Source: Chitinophagaceae bacterium UBA2467
Lineage (GTDB): Bacteria > Bacteroidota > Bacteroidia > Chitinophagales > Chitinophagaceae
DNA length: 6,499 nucleotides
Direction of reading: 5' to 3'
NCBI GenBank assembly: GCA_002342205.1
Contig: DDPN01000117.1
Span: forward strand, 9,359 to 15,857
A model generated the notes under the pieces. It did no database searches. It worked only from the letters and a program-made list of their open reading frames with translations, and had not been told where the DNA came from. Every line of letters starts with the position of its first letter. The first letter of the stretch is position 1. A program made the translations under genes and the position numbers. Positions 5,941 to 6,499 of the stretch are shown piece after piece.

Positions 5941-6127
5941 GATCGTTGTTTTTTTAGTGTTGAATTGTTGGTTTTTAAATGGTTGATTTAAACCCCTTCC
6001 CTATGGAAGGAGGGTCAAGTTAAGGATTTTTTGAAAAGTCCAATAAATTGAATAAGAAATTGATAATAAGTTGATCCAGAGAATGAAAAATCAATAAAAA
6101 AGAGGAAAAAATGTGGGAAAACAGCCC
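5941..6127. other. Intergenic region: leader of the Ton operon and end of the permease transcript
   Basis: This AT-rich stretch of 187 bases separates the permease stop from the exbB ATG. An imperfect hairpin sits at 5993-6013: a perfect 6-bp inner stem (CCTTCC at 5995-6000 and GGAAGG at 6005-6010, loop CTAT), extended by two G-C pairs past one bulged A at 6011. Read on the minus strand it ends in GGTTTAAATC, too short a T run for a strong terminator. Directly after the permease stop there is a T-rich stretch but only a 3-bp GGG/CCC stem. I found no TAnnTTTG or TTTG motif on the minus strand here (no CAAA on the plus strand), so the operon promoter could not be placed. The exbB ATG is preceded by an A-rich tract (ACTAAAAAAACAACGATC) and no Shine-Dalgarno site, common in Bacteroidota. 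Confidence 0.6.
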
Positions 6128-6499
6128 TTATTCATATCGAAGGGCCTCTATTGGATTCAGCTTACCCGCTTTACGTGCCGGATAGTACCCTGCACTCAGC
6201 CCCACACCTGTACAGATGATTATACCATAGAACACCCAGTTCCAAGGAACCACAAAACCAGTGTTTAAGACCATCGAGAACAAATTTCCTACAGCAATCC
6301 CAAGTATGATTCCAAAAATGGCTCCCAGCATGCTGATAATAATAGCTTCCAATAAAAACTGACGGGACACTGCACTTCTTTTTCCGCCTATTGCTTTGAT
6401 CAATCCCACTTCACGCGTCCGCTCAGATACAGACACCAACATGATATTCATTAAGCCAATCGCTGCTCCAATCAAGGTAATAAGTCCAATCACAGTTGC
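6128..6499 (-). CDS. ABC transporter permease, MacB/FtsX type, C-terminal part (cut by window edge)
   Basis: Only the last 123 residues are present and the frame runs open to the window edge, so the gene continues beyond it; the GTG at 6493 is an internal valine codon, not a start. The segment is the C-terminal FtsX-like permease domain of MacB-type ABC transporters, inner-membrane proteins that drive export or lipoprotein release by mechanotransmission rather than classic channel transport. The first helix (about 3-22) runs into IGLMNIMLVSVSERTREVGLIKAIGGKRSAVSRQFLLEA, the highly conserved coupling segment facing the ATPase. Two further helices follow at about 49-75 and 87-104, then YYPARKAGKLNPIEALRYE, the signature C-terminus. 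The substrate cannot be inferred, and the ATPase is either fused upstream or a separate gene; neither is visible. It lies upstream of exbB in the same direction but is separated by 187 bases. Confidence 0.93.
   Translation of the reverse strand, partial: ATVIGLITLIGAAIGLMNIMLVSVSERTREVGLIKAIGGKRSAVSRQFLLEAIIISMLGAIFGIILGIAVGNLFSMVLNTGFVVPWNWVFYGIIICTGVGLSAGYYPARKAGKLNPIEALRYE

Noticed and set aside
6128..6493. GTG at 6493 as the start of a small 121-residue membrane protein
   Set aside because: The frame continues upstream to the window edge, and the sequence is the C-terminal domain of a much larger MacB/FtsX-type permease.

Overview
The window looks like ordinary core chromosome from a Bacteroidota bacterium, plausibly of the Chitinophagaceae type. 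Three things point there: an ExbB-ExbD-ExbD-TonB cluster with lineage-typical proteins (an ExbB with an extra N-terminal membrane helix, and a TonB with the cytoplasmic motif FEGRNKEYGAYYLRKTY), a MacB/FtsX-type permease ending in PIEALRYE, and AT-rich intergenic DNA with few Shine-Dalgarno sites. The lineage call is inference. Every supported gene is on the minus strand, so transcription runs from high to low coordinates.

In transcription order: (1) 6499-6128, the C-terminal end of an ABC transporter permease cut by the window edge; (2) 6127-5941, an AT-rich intergenic leader with an imperfect hairpin; (3) 5940-2887, a compact Ton motor operon exbB, exbD-1, exbD-2, tonB, with gaps of 53, 26 and 20 bases; (4) 2865-2834, a strong intrinsic terminator; (5) 2811-2804, a Bacteroidota-style -7 promoter element against the mnmE start; (6) 2799-1420, mnmE, the tRNA-modification GTPase; (7) 1420-377, an unrecognised polytopic membrane protein whose ATG overlaps the mnmE stop codon; (8) 369-1, the N-terminus of recG, cut by the window edge.

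The ExbB/ExbD/TonB proteins form the inner-membrane proton-driven motor that energises TonB-dependent outer-membrane receptors (SusC-like, siderophore, vitamin B12). mnmE, the membrane protein and recG are packed tightly enough to be co-transcribed, although their known functions (tRNA wobble modification, unknown, replication-fork and recombination helicase) do not form one pathway.

I found no mobile element, CRISPR array, RNA gene or convincing new system. The points most worth a second look are a likely reading-frame break near the 3' end of the membrane-protein gene, a possibly leaderless mnmE transcript, and the paired, divergent ExbD proteins, one of which has two cysteines in its periplasmic part.
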